From CAIKZJ01 sp964626015 (GTDB taxonomy: Bacteria; Bacteroidota; Ignavibacteria; Tepidaquicellales; Tepidaquicellaceae), in the NCBI GenBank assembly GCA_964626015.1, contig CAZVCC010000009.1:9909-73908 (forward strand): a stretch of DNA of 64,000 nucleotides. The letters run 5' to 3'. Position numbers and translations under genes: made by a program. The notes under the pieces were generated by a model. It worked only from the letters and a program-made list of their open reading frames with translations, had not been told where the DNA came from and did no database searches. Shown here piece by piece: positions 14,506-24,423 of the stretch (positions within the stretch are counted from its first letter, which is position 1; each line of letters starts with the position of its first letter).

Positions 14506-17175
14506 TTATCCCATTTTATATGTTTTTACCAAACTTTCAAAGCTCATATTTAGCAATACAACATTATGCGGAATTAAAACATATATCCAAGGTTTACCAT
14601 TGTTTTGAGAAGTATAATCAGTTGCATACTTGCAATATTGTAAGGCTGCTTTTGCTTTTTCTTGCACATCAGATGTAGAAATATCAACCTCTTTTTTTGT
14701 TTCAATCATATAAATAGAATCTCCGGTTTCTACAATGAAATCAGGATTATACTGGCGCGAATTATGTTTCCAGTATATTCTAAACTGATTTTGAGCAGGT
14801 CTTAACCATTTTAATACTTTTTTCTCCTGTTCGAGAATAATAGAAAAATCCTTTTCTGTTTTTGAATCAAATTTATATAAATTATGATAAGATTTTTTAA
14901 AACCACTAAAAACTTTTTGAGGGATCGAGTTTGTCGGAGTAATCGTATCAGTGTAATGATGTATACTATCGGATTCATTTTTTGAATAGTTGTGATCAAT
15001 TATCCTTTCAAATGGAAATACTAAAGGAATTTGAAAATTTCCTTCCTCAAGATAGAAGTTTTCCATCATCTGGCTGTGGATAAAAGAACCGACCTCTCTC
15101 TTGTGATATTGAGCAACATTCATTATAGCATCTGAATCTAAATAAGATTGAAATTTACTTATTGCTTGACTTGCTAATTTAAAAAGCAAATCTTTATTTT
15201 TATCATAATCAATTTCAGGATAATTTATTAACTCATTTACAATAATATTTTCTAATCTATCATAAACTATCCGTCTTCCCGAGGGCTCTATTATTTCGTA
15301 CTTACCTCCTGCTAACCCATATATTACGATCTCTTCTGTGGTTGGTTGGTAATTAAGATTTTTTGTATCTAAATCAAAATTATGAAAGCCCGATTTCACT
15401 TCATCGCTTTGTTGTATAACTATTTTAGGTATTTCAATTATATTATCAACATAATCTTTTACAAGTGAATCATATATTTTATCTACTTCTTTCATCATAT
15501 CTTCTGCGAACATACATTGTTGCGGAGTATTATGAATTTTCTCTTGTATTTTACTAACTACTATTTCTTTAATTTCAGATTTCTTTAACTCATTTACATT
15601 TTTTACACTTCTATTTAATTCAGGTAAAGTATCAATTATTATCTTTTTAACTTCTAAATTATTATAAGCAATTTGTCGTTCCTCTTCAGTCGAAATTTTC
15701 TCGATTTCTTTCGCTTCTTCCTTAAAACTGGATTCTATATTAGAATTAGAAGTAATTACCTCTTGCTTTTTGGGCATTTCATCAGGATCTATTATAATTA
15801 TATTTTCTCTTTTAATTATTGAATCCGGTTTATTTGCTTCATCTATAATTTCCTGAAATTTGTCGTGAGCTACTATGGTCAATTTATCAACTTTATTATT
15901 CCCTGTTCTTATTACATAAGGTAGTCTTAATCCTCTTCCAATAGTTTGTTCTCTTAAAGTTGTTGATGCAGCGGTTCTTAAAGGAATAATGGTGTATAAA
16001 TTTGTGACATCCCACCCCTCTTTCAGCATATTTACATGTATCACAATTTCAATAATATTTTTTGGGTCTTCCAAAGAAATTAATTGGGCAATATTATCTT
16101 CTTTTTCTTCTCCTGTTTGGTTAGAATGGATTTCCATTACTTTATCAGCATAATATCCTTCGAAAAATGAGTTTGATAGTATAAGTTCCTTTAGTTTTCC
16201 GGCATGAGTTGTATCTTTTGCAACAACCAAAACAAATGGTTTAACTTTAACAACTTTATTATCCCTTGAATAAATATCCAATGCTACTTTTGTGTCTTCG
16301 TGAATTCTTATTCCATCTTCTAATTTAATTCTGTCAAGTTCATCAAGTGAATAATCGTAAGGATTAAAATCTCTTCGAGTTGCAACAGCCGGCTCTTTTA
16401 CAAAACCATCTTTAATTGCTTTAGATAAAGAATATTCATATACAACATTTTTAAATTTTATAGTTTGAGTCCCTCTTTCAACCTGCGGAGTAGCTGTAAC
16501 TTCTAATCCTAATATTGGATTGAGTTCATTAATAACCTGCATACCTCTATCAGCCCGGTAGTGATGCGATTCATCCATAAGTAATACAAGGTCATCTAAA
16601 TTAGATAAATAGTTAAAATACGATTCCCCTAAATATTCACTCAATCTTTTTATTTTAGGTAGTTTTCCACCTCTTAATTCCGTATTTATTTTTGAAATAT
16701 TAAAGATATTTATATGAATAGATGATTCAAAAAGTTTATTCATTGATAATTCGTTATAACTATCCCCCGTAACAATCCATGGTTTAAGGTGAACAAATTC
16801 ACTTATACCCTGAAATACATATTTTGGACTTCTTGAATTAGAAAAATCTTCTATAAGTTTGCTGTAAATAGTGATATTAGGAGCAAGCACGAAAAAGTTC
16901 TTAATTCCTTTTTCTAAATATAGATATGCAATAAATGCACCCATTAATCTCGTTTTTCCGACACCTGTTGCAAGTGAAAAACAAATTGATGGGAAAGTTC
17001 TCTCAAAATCAGTGCAGGTCAGATATTTCTCTTGTACTTTGCAAAGTTCTTCTGCTAAATCGGCATTTTTCTTTAATGTAAATTTTTCAATAAGTTCCGA
17101 TAATATATTTAAACTATCATCCTGAGGTTTTCTTAAGCTTAATCGGTTTCTAATTGAGTTTGTAATTTTATTCAT
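14506..17175 (-). CDS. res: Type III restriction enzyme, Res subunit
   Basis: About 889 residues from ATG 17175, which overlaps the mod stop by 8 nt (ATGAATAA). The helicase core has Walker A ATGVGKTR near residue 70, DEAD-like LLMDESHHYRAD, VTATPQ, and a motif VI region with GRGLRLP. The C-terminus has a PD-(D/E)XK nuclease site: NPDFIVETGD followed by MIETKKE. Res translocates on ATP and cuts DNA when the Mod subunit finds unmodified sites. The length is in the usual range for type III Res. In-frame Met codons at 17181 and 17229 are alternative starts, but 17175 gives normal coupling to mod. Confidence 0.9.
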   Translation of the reverse strand: MNKITNSIRNRLSLRKPQDDSLNILSELIEKFTLKKNADLAEELCKVQEKYLTCTDFERTFPSICFSLATGVGKTRLMGAFIAYLYLEKGIKNFFVLAPNITIYSKLIEDFSNSRSPKYVFQGISEFVHLKPWIVTGDSYNELSMNKLFESSIHINIFNISKINTELRGGKLPKIKRLSEYLGESYFNYLSNLDDLVLLMDESHHYRADRGMQVINELNPILGLEVTATPQVERGTQTIKFKNVVYEYSLSKAIKDGFVKEPAVATRRDFNPYDYSLDELDRIKLEDGIRIHEDTKVALDIYSRDNKVVKVKPFVLVVAKDTTHAGKLKELILSNSFFEGYYADKVMEIHSNQTGEEKEDNIAQLISLEDPKNIIEIVIHVNMLKEGWDVTNLYTIIPLRTAASTTLREQTIGRGLRLPYVIRTGNNKVDKLTIVAHDKFQEIIDEANKPDSIIKRENIIIIDPDEMPKKQEVITSNSNIESSFKEEAKEIEKISTEEERQIAYNNLEVKKIIIDTLPELNRSVKNVNELKKSEIKEIVVSKIQEKIHNTPQQCMFAEDMMKEVDKIYDSLVKDYVDNIIEIPKIVIQQSDEVKSGFHNFDLDTKNLNYQPTTEEIVIYGLAGGKYEIIEPSGRRIVYDRLENIIVNELINYPEIDYDKNKDLLFKLASQAISKFQSYLDSDAIMNVAQYHKREVGSFIHSQMMENFYLEEGNFQIPLVFPFERIIDHNYSKNESDSIHHYTDTITPTNSIPQKVFSGFKKSYHNLYKFDSKTEKDFSIILEQEKKVLKWLRPAQNQFRIYWKHNSRQYNPDFIVETGDSIYMIETKKEVDISTSDVQEKAKAALQYCKYATDYTSQNNGKPWIYVLIPHNVVLLNMSFESLVKTYKMG

Positions 17176-18952
17176 CTTCATTCCCTCCAAACAGACCATC
17201 TTGGGAATTTTCTTCGTGATTTTCTCCACAATCTTCTTCGGTCAGATACTCATTTTCGTAAAGCATCGGGACATTAATAATATTTAAGCTATAATCTTCT
17301 TTTCCAAATTCGCATTGCCCTAATAACAGTTGAGGAATTTTTTTTATAGTTATATTGGCATAGCGCGATTCAGATTCTTTACTAAATGATTTACAACAAA
17401 TTAATAAACTTTCATCTTCTAACATTTGTTCGTGAATTTTATCAAGATGTTCAATTGTTATAAAACCTGTAGTTGTAAAAATGTAATCTTTCTCAGTTGA
17501 TTTTCCTTGTTTCCAATAAACTAGATCATCAGGGTTGTATATAAATCCTTCGTTTTTTGCCATAGCTGCTGCAAGCATTTGAGGAATATATTCTTTACTA
17601 ATTACCCAATTTCCGTGTTCATCTTGATTTAACAAACTTGGTGCAAGATAATAATATTTAAAGCCACCACCACCTTTCCATTTTAATAATTTAGATATTC
17701 CAGTCTGATCTTTTCCTTTACAAACATTTATTAGACGCGGTATACTATGAGTCTCACAGTGTTCGCCTAACTCAATACCAATCCATTTACGTTCAAGTTT
17801 ATGAGCTACTGAAGCTGTGGTACCTGATCCTAAAAACGAATCAAGAACCCAATCACCTTTATTAGTTGATATTTCTATTATTCTTTTCAGTAATTGCTCG
17901 GGTTTTTTCCCCCTTGGAAATTTGATTCCACCTTCATTTGCAATATCTGCTTTCGGAATTTCAGAATGAGTCCAGAGTGTCGTTAATTTTTGTTTTTTAA
18001 TAATCTTATCGTCAACAATTTCTGTATTATCACCTAACCAAGACAATAATTCTTTATTATAATAATATAATGTAATTAATTTATTTTCATATTTGCCTCT
18101 GCTAGGAGTATATTCCACAGAATATAGATTTTCTTTATGCATTTGACCAAGTAGATCTTGCTGAAAAGCATTTTCTTTTTGAATTCTATTTCCTCTAAAT
18201 AAAACATTTAAATTTTCTTTATATAATGTTCGGATTACCTTTTCATTATTTTTAAAGTTTTTTAAAGATATGGTCTCAATTTTAAATTCCTTGTGTTTAT
18301 ATACCTTAACTGGACATCCATTAGATTTTGAAATAAATTCCCTAATAAGTTCCTTATTCCCTTTTTCTATAAGCCTTTTATTGTATCTTTTCATTGTTCC
18401 TAAATCTAATTCTGATGTTCCTTTTATGGAATTTTGAGGTATAGAATCTTTTTTATACAATAAAATATGTTCAGTAGTATTTACTAAGAAACCTCCTTGG
18501 CCTAATCCTGCAACACCAGAACGTTCATATGTAATATGAGATATAAAAGAATTACGTCCGAAAACTTGGTCTAGAATAATCTTGCAATAATGAACTTCTG
18601 AATCATCTAAATGGATCCAAAATAAACCTTCCTTATTTAATAGTTTATATAGTAATAGTATTCTTTGATAAATTAATTGAAGCCATATTGAATGTTCTAA
18701 AGTATCGTCGTAATATTCAAATGCCTGTCCGGTATTAAATGGTGGATCTATATAAATACATTTTATTCTTCCTTCATAATCTTGCTCTAGTGCTTTTAAT
18801 GCAAGAAGATTATCCCCGTATATAAGCATATTTTCAGTATTTTTGTCTCCATATGATTTATCCGGATCTTCGATTAATATCCTTGGCTCTAAGACAGGTT
18901 GCTCATCCTTCCCTATCCAAGTTAATTCAAGTTTTTGTTTTTTATTGGGCAT
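17168..18952 (-). CDS. mod: Type III DNA methyltransferase, Mod subunit (adenine-specific, beta class)
   Basis: 594 residues. Motif IV is DPPFNTG at residues 69-75 and comes before the AdoMet-binding motif I (VLDSFLGSGTT, near residue 380), the beta-class order of N6-adenine methylases. The N-terminal GDNLLALKAL and the WLQLIYQRILLLYKLL helix are typical of type III Mod. The central region (residues ~130-330) is the target-recognition part and has no obvious relative. Mod supplies both methylation and recognition for Res. The gene starts 33 nt after the Rad50-like ATPase stop. The C-terminal tail is acidic (DCGENHEENSQDGLFGGNED). Confidence 0.9.
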   Translation of the reverse strand: MPNKKQKLELTWIGKDEQPVLEPRILIEDPDKSYGDKNTENMLIYGDNLLALKALEQDYEGRIKCIYIDPPFNTGQAFEYYDDTLEHSIWLQLIYQRILLLYKLLNKEGLFWIHLDDSEVHYCKIILDQVFGRNSFISHITYERSGVAGLGQGGFLVNTTEHILLYKKDSIPQNSIKGTSELDLGTMKRYNKRLIEKGNKELIREFISKSNGCPVKVYKHKEFKIETISLKNFKNNEKVIRTLYKENLNVLFRGNRIQKENAFQQDLLGQMHKENLYSVEYTPSRGKYENKLITLYYYNKELLSWLGDNTEIVDDKIIKKQKLTTLWTHSEIPKADIANEGGIKFPRGKKPEQLLKRIIEISTNKGDWVLDSFLGSGTTASVAHKLERKWIGIELGEHCETHSIPRLINVCKGKDQTGISKLLKWKGGGGFKYYYLAPSLLNQDEHGNWVISKEYIPQMLAAAMAKNEGFIYNPDDLVYWKQGKSTEKDYIFTTTGFITIEHLDKIHEQMLEDESLLICCKSFSKESESRYANITIKKIPQLLLGQCEFGKEDYSLNIINVPMLYENEYLTEEDCGENHEENSQDGLFGGNEDE

Positions 18953-18985
18953 ATTATTTTTTCTCTGCTAAATTAAAATATGGTT

Positions 18986-21370
18986 TTATTTTGGCTGTTG
19001 AAAAGGATACATCCTTTTTAAACTCACTTTTTTACATTTGCATTCTAAATACAAACCTGATTTATCTCTTCGAGGAATTTCTCCACAAGTTGAACAAACC
19101 AATGCCTTCGTTAAATTCTTTACAATTGTGAAGAAAGCTCTTACATTATCATCTGAGACTTCTGGACCAAGTGTGTTATAATGTGCTCCCACAACATTTC
19201 GAATCCAATTGTTGTTCTCTAAATTATCTAAAATTGGTTTTATTTCTATAGTACTAGTGACGGAATATGAAATCTGACCATTTGGATCAGTTGGGGTTAC
19301 GATATTAACATTTTCAATTTTCAAAGCAGCTTTTAATTTTTTGTCAATGCCACCAAAAAGTTGGGCTATTGTATAGTCGGCTGGTCTTATAAACGGAACA
19401 TTTCCTTTATATATTAATACCACTTGTTCTAATAAATACTCAAGAAGAATTCCGGACTTTGAAGCAACAATCTGCCTGTCAAATCTTGAATTATCCATAT
19501 AGTATTCTATTTCATCAAGACTTGCCATAGTTTTAAATGATGAGATTCCTTTTTCCAAACTCCAATTCCGTAACTCTATTAACCCTATGTATGATGACGC
19601 TCCACTTGCATATTTATATTTTTCTCGCCAAGGTCTATAATGTGATGTCAAAATAATTTGGTCAAATTCGTCTTTTAATTCATACAATAGATTCATAATC
19701 CTATCCAGATGAACAACATCAACAGAGGTTAAAACATCATCAAAAACGAGAATAGAACCGTCAGTGTTATATTGTTTTGCAAGAGCGATGAAAGAACAAA
19801 TGCCTAAAGTATCTAAATGAGATTCACTGTAATATGCAGCCGGTGGACAATCATCAACATTATGAAATGTACCCGATATTTCCATCGAACCAACACCACC
19901 TTTTTTCATGAAACATTTTATTTTTCCGAGTTTTTCATCGGGATGCAATTTTTCATAATATTTATCAATTTCGGAAGATATTTTTATTAGTACATTATCT
20001 AAATATTTTTTCCGTTCTTTTTCAATTAAATCATGTAAATCTTTAAGTTTTTTAGATTCAATTTCATATTTTTTATTAAGCTTCTCCTTTTCGGTAATGG
20101 TTTGAAGGTTACTCTTAATAGCTGTTAATTGTCTTTGCGTGTTTAATAATTCATCTTTGCTTTTCTTTAGTTCGCCGTAAACATCAGAAATAATTTTATG
20201 AATATTTTTAGCTTCGTTATATCTTGCTTCAATATCAATAAGCTTTTTATTATTTAAATTGCTATAATCTTCTGGTTTTATTTTTAATAGTTTTATTGTA
20301 TCTAATTTTGATGCTATTGCAAACTCATATAAATTGGCAGAGTTCTTAACATAGGTTTCTTTTCTTGTCTTAAAGATTGAGTTTGAAGTTGTAAGATTAT
20401 TTTCGGCAGTTTGTAATGCATTTTTACTTTTAATTATATTTTTATACTTATCTAATCTGGTATTAAGTTGGCTTATTAAATCATTCTTCATGATTGGCTT
20501 TTCGCAGACCGGGCAATTTTCAATTGAATCGCTTTTTTCTAAGTATTTTTTTGCAGAGTCTAATGTCCCGATTAGTTCATCTACGCCATTTACCAGATCT
20601 TTTTGTTTAGTTTCGTAATCTTCTTTAAAAGAATTATATTTTTCTGTATCTGTATTAAAAGCAGTCTCAGCTTTTTCCATATCGGAAATGGATGAATTTA
20701 TTACATCAACACATCTCAATATTTCTTCGGTATCTTTTATTAATGCTCCCGATTCTGTAGTTACTATCTTATTCTTATTTTTAGCCCATTTCATAAAGTC
20801 TGCTTCGGGTTTACCTTCCTGTTCCCAAAGGCTTTTTAATTGTTCAACAGCCTGTTCATAAGCTCTAACTGATTCGGAATAATCAGCTTTTACTGATTTC
20901 AATGCTTCTCTCAATGAATCTTCATTAGCCTGACAATTCACGACATTGATAAATTTCTTTATTTCCTCAAATCTTTCTTTTGGTTCAGCGTTAATTACTT
21001 TTAAAATTTGATTGCGTCTGAGTATTTCTAAGTTAGGTATATCACCAGATTTTACAATAGTTTTTTGCCCATTGTCACTCAAAGTTCCGGTAATTGTGTT
21101 ACCATTAATTTGAATTTGAACTTTCAATTTATCTGTTGTATTTCCAATCGCTGTTAAATATCGATGCTTAGATTGACCAATTTTCTTATCTTCTAGCGAC
21201 CCCAGCTTTTCATTAAAAATAAAATCAAGTGAATCAACTATGGTTGATTTTCCGGTTCCATTTTCTCCAAAAATCATGGAAATAGCCTTATCTTTATCTA
21301 AATTCAATATAAATGGTTTAGTTGCTCCTTTAAAAAAGTTAAGGCTAATCTTATCAATTCTTTTTGTCAT
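18986..21370 (-). CDS. Rad50/SMC-like ATPase with zinc hook and C-terminal zinc ribbon
   Basis: 794 residues from MTKRIDKISL at 21370. Walker A GENGTGKST near residue 35, long coiled coils, a central CPVC hook (near 286-289, within ENCPVCEKPI), a second coiled coil, then Walker B ILVFDDVLTSVD and an H-loop-like ILTSHYRPW. The final ~40 residues have CSTCGEIP and CKCKK, a small zinc ribbon not present in Rad50. Zinc hooks dimerise and bridge DNA ends. Located between a SNF2-type helicase and a type III mod gene, it is probably a DNA-end sensor or loader in the same system. There are alternative Met starts up to 21391; the gene overlaps the 61-aa gene's end. Confidence 0.8.
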   Translation of the reverse strand: MTKRIDKISLNFFKGATKPFILNLDKDKAISMIFGENGTGKSTIVDSLDFIFNEKLGSLEDKKIGQSKHRYLTAIGNTTDKLKVQIQINGNTITGTLSDNGQKTIVKSGDIPNLEILRRNQILKVINAEPKERFEEIKKFINVVNCQANEDSLREALKSVKADYSESVRAYEQAVEQLKSLWEQEGKPEADFMKWAKNKNKIVTTESGALIKDTEEILRCVDVINSSISDMEKAETAFNTDTEKYNSFKEDYETKQKDLVNGVDELIGTLDSAKKYLEKSDSIENCPVCEKPIMKNDLISQLNTRLDKYKNIIKSKNALQTAENNLTTSNSIFKTRKETYVKNSANLYEFAIASKLDTIKLLKIKPEDYSNLNNKKLIDIEARYNEAKNIHKIISDVYGELKKSKDELLNTQRQLTAIKSNLQTITEKEKLNKKYEIESKKLKDLHDLIEKERKKYLDNVLIKISSEIDKYYEKLHPDEKLGKIKCFMKKGGVGSMEISGTFHNVDDCPPAAYYSESHLDTLGICSFIALAKQYNTDGSILVFDDVLTSVDVVHLDRIMNLLYELKDEFDQIILTSHYRPWREKYKYASGASSYIGLIELRNWSLEKGISSFKTMASLDEIEYYMDNSRFDRQIVASKSGILLEYLLEQVVLIYKGNVPFIRPADYTIAQLFGGIDKKLKAALKIENVNIVTPTDPNGQISYSVTSTIEIKPILDNLENNNWIRNVVGAHYNTLGPEVSDDNVRAFFTIVKNLTKALVCSTCGEIPRRDKSGLYLECKCKKVSLKRMYPFQQPK

Positions 21371-21539
21371 CGTCATCTCCATTATCATCATTAATAAATA
21401 ATTTCCAGTCTTCAGCAGTTAAATTACCTTTCTCATATCCCAATTTTAATTTATCTAAGTATCTTTCATTAATTAATCCACTTTTCTTAATTTCATTCAA
21501 TAATTTGTCTGCTAATTCTTTATCTGGTTTTTGTGACAT
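21354..21539 (-). CDS. Small acidic-tailed protein (61 aa) within the seven-gene operon
   Basis: MSQKPDKELADKLLNEIKKS opens a helical protein with a LDKLKLGYEKGNLTAEDW segment, ending in an Asp-rich tail (NDDNGDDDDKKN). It starts 14 nt after the helicase stop and overlaps the next gene's start. Conserved placement between two large enzymes suggests an adaptor or DNA-mimic-like regulator, but no family is recognised. Confidence 0.6.
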   Translation of the reverse strand: MSQKPDKELADKLLNEIKKSGLINERYLDKLKLGYEKGNLTAEDWKLFINDDNGDDDDKKN

Positions 21540-21552
21540 AACTCCTCCTAAA

Positions 21553-24420
21553 TTATTTTATTTTCCAGCGAATTGTAAATAATTCGTTGATAGATATTTT
21601 TTGTTTTAACCGAAGCTCTATTTCTTCTAATAATTTTTCTTTTTTCTTTTCGACTTCATCCTGAGCTTTAAATAAATTCATTCGTAATTCATTTCTTTTC
21701 TTTTCCATTTCCTTAATTTGTCTTTGAGCTTTTACTTTATCTTCAAGATTAAGGATTTTCTTAGATTCTGTTTTCCTGGTTTTAATTTCCTTATCAGTCT
21801 CTTTTAATTCAATCTCTAAACTTGTTTTCATATCTTCACTCCACTTATCAAGTTTATCAATTTCCTGGTCAAAGTAACCGGAATTTCTTTCTGAATTATC
21901 TTTTAATATTATGTCTTGCTCCTTATCAAAAAATTCTTTCAATTTATTTTTGATATTAGAATCAATATTATCAGTTAAGTTGTTCTCATCAGCAGGAAAC
22001 GAGAAAAGTCTATGGCATTGTTCGGAATCTAACAAAGCACCATCATCGCTAATACCAGATAAGATTAAATGGTCTTCTGTTTCAAAAGATTCTATTGTGA
22101 AGTTAGATATTGAAAGCCACCCGGATTTATTTATTAATGGTTCAAGTATGGTAACCTTAGGAATGTTATCGGAATAATTAAAAATCAATTCTGTTTGATT
22201 AGCCTCCATGTTTTTACAAATGTTTATTATTTCCTGTGCTAATTTGTGGCCAATTCTATATATATTAACATCATCAATGTTTTTTCCAAGTCGATAAGGG
22301 CCTGGATGTATTTTGAATTCTGAAAATGGATTGGTATTTAAGAAGAAAGACATCTCTTCATTATCAAATGTAGCATATGGAGTTAAATAATACTGAGTCA
22401 TTTTCCATAACCAGTCTTCGTACTTAGAGATACATTCTCTACTTGATTTTAGATTTAATTTTAATTTTTCGTTTACTTCTTCATCGAAATTTTCTAAAAG
22501 TTTTTGTCTAGTCAGATTCATTGTATCATCTATTTGTGGTTCGAGTTCTGTTTGAAGTTGGTCAAATGCCAATTGTATTTCCTCTTCGGAGCGACAATTT
22601 TGATATATTCCGACTATCCTTTTCTCGAAATCAACTCCTGATTCAATAGTTCCTAAAACTTCATCACTTGCTCCGAAAACACCTTCAAATAATCTAAATT
22701 TTTCCGAAAGAAGTCTATAAACGCGTTGATCCGCTGCATTAGATTTATTCAGAAAATTGACAACAACTACATCATATTTTTGTCCATAACGGTGACATCT
22801 ACCGATTCTTTGTTCAATACGTTGTGGATTCCAAGGAAGATCATAATTTACAACTAACGAACAAAATTGAAGATTAACTCCTTCGGCAGCAGCTTCAGTA
22901 GCAATCATAATATCAGCTTCTTCTTTAAAATTATCAATTAATGCCGAACGAATATCTGCGCTTTTTGAACCTGTTATTCTATCTGTGTTTTCATATTTTA
23001 TTTTCCATCTTTGATAAATGTTGCTTGATAAGGGGTCACTATTAGAACCGTTAAAAAGAACAATTTTATCTTTAAAATCTGATTGATTTAATAATTCAAA
23101 TAAATATTTTTGAGTTCTTGTAGATTCAGTGAAGATAATTGCTTTTCTTCTTCCTCCTTTTCTTTCCGTTTCTGAAAATCCCTTTTTAAGTGCAGTAAGT
23201 AAAACTTCCCCTTTTGAATTTTTTTGAATTGAATTTGCTAGAGCAAAAAACTCTTTTAATTTTTCAGATTCTTTTTTAATCTCATCTAATTCCTCTTGTG
23301 TAAATTTATCCTTTTCTTCTTCGATTTCATCTTCTTCCCATTCATCTTTAATTTCATCATATTCTTCGTAGTTGTCCGAAATATTTTCTTCCAATTTTGA
23401 TTCTTCAGAATATTCTTCAACAATGGAGTCTAATTTATCAGAGAGGGCTTTTAGTGTTCCGGAAATAGCATAAGTCGATGAGGCTAATAATTTTCTTAAT
23501 ATAAGGGTCATTAATTGTCTCTGGCTCTGAGGTAACGCATAAAGTTTAACACTTTGAAGGTACTCTGAAACTAAATCATATAATCTTTGTTCTTCTGTTG
23601 TCGGATAAAATTCCTGAGTTATAGGAATTCTATTAGTATACTTAATATATTCCAGAACTTGTCTTCTTAAAGTTCTTATACAAATTGGTTGAAGCCGAGA
23701 TTTTAGCTCGTCGAATATTTGTTCATCTGTTAATCTTGAAAATTGGCTTTTGAAACTCTTTAAATCTCCAAAAGTATAATCATCAATTATACTAACTAAA
23801 CCATACAACTCAAGTAAAGAATTTTGTAAAGGAGTTGCAGTTAAAAGAATTTTAGAAAAAGGTGATATACAACTTTTAATAGAATTAGCAATTTTATTAG
23901 AAGGTTTATAAACATTACGAAGCCTATGAGCTTCATCAACTACTACCAAATCCCAATTAATTAACTTAATATACACTTCTTGTTTTCGGGCAAATTGGTA
24001 AGAACAAATCACAATATCTTTTTGGTCAAATGGATTAAGATTTCCACTTTTAAGAACATCATTAAAAGATTTTGTTTCAAGAATAACAGAATTAATAAAA
24101 AATTTATCAATTAATTCCTGATGCCATTGTTTTCTTAAATTTGAAGGAACAATAATAAGAATCTTTCTTTTTCTTTCAGCCCATTTTTGAGAAATAACCA
24201 AACCTGCTTCAATTGTCTTTCCAAGCCCAACTTCATCTGCTAAAATTGCTCCGCTTGATAATGGTGACCTAAATGCAAATAATGCAGCCTCAACTTGGTG
24301 GGGATTCAAGTCGACCTGAGCGTCAAGTAAAGAGGCAGCTAATTTCTGTATGCTGTCCGAAGCACTGCGTTTTGTTAATTCGTATGCAAAATATTTAGCA
24401 TGGTATGGTGTTAATGACAT
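21553..24420 (-). CDS. SNF2/RapA-type DNA-dependent ATPase (helicase)
   Basis: 955 residues. RapA-like start: GAILADEVGLGKTIEAGLV (Walker A), VVVDEAHRLRN (Walker B), LLTATPLQN. The C-terminal lobe has ATEAAAEGVNLQFC and QRIEQRIGRCHRYGQK (motifs V-VI). An acidic insert rich in E and D (residues ~340-385) sits between the lobes. The last ~100 residues are a charged coiled coil. This architecture is shared with DISARM DrmD and other defence-linked SNF2 proteins. Its partners here are a type III RM pair, not DISARM genes. It starts 3 nt after the TIGR02391 gene stop. Confidence 0.85.
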   Translation of the reverse strand: MSLTPYHAKYFAYELTKRSASDSIQKLAASLLDAQVDLNPHQVEAALFAFRSPLSSGAILADEVGLGKTIEAGLVISQKWAERKRKILIIVPSNLRKQWHQELIDKFFINSVILETKSFNDVLKSGNLNPFDQKDIVICSYQFARKQEVYIKLINWDLVVVDEAHRLRNVYKPSNKIANSIKSCISPFSKILLTATPLQNSLLELYGLVSIIDDYTFGDLKSFKSQFSRLTDEQIFDELKSRLQPICIRTLRRQVLEYIKYTNRIPITQEFYPTTEEQRLYDLVSEYLQSVKLYALPQSQRQLMTLILRKLLASSTYAISGTLKALSDKLDSIVEEYSEESKLEENISDNYEEYDEIKDEWEEDEIEEEKDKFTQEELDEIKKESEKLKEFFALANSIQKNSKGEVLLTALKKGFSETERKGGRRKAIIFTESTRTQKYLFELLNQSDFKDKIVLFNGSNSDPLSSNIYQRWKIKYENTDRITGSKSADIRSALIDNFKEEADIMIATEAAAEGVNLQFCSLVVNYDLPWNPQRIEQRIGRCHRYGQKYDVVVVNFLNKSNAADQRVYRLLSEKFRLFEGVFGASDEVLGTIESGVDFEKRIVGIYQNCRSEEEIQLAFDQLQTELEPQIDDTMNLTRQKLLENFDEEVNEKLKLNLKSSRECISKYEDWLWKMTQYYLTPYATFDNEEMSFFLNTNPFSEFKIHPGPYRLGKNIDDVNIYRIGHKLAQEIINICKNMEANQTELIFNYSDNIPKVTILEPLINKSGWLSISNFTIESFETEDHLILSGISDDGALLDSEQCHRLFSFPADENNLTDNIDSNIKNKLKEFFDKEQDIILKDNSERNSGYFDQEIDKLDKWSEDMKTSLEIELKETDKEIKTRKTESKKILNLEDKVKAQRQIKEMEKKRNELRMNLFKAQDEVEKKKEKLLEEIELRLKQKISINELFTIRWKIK

Positions 24421-24423
24421 AAT

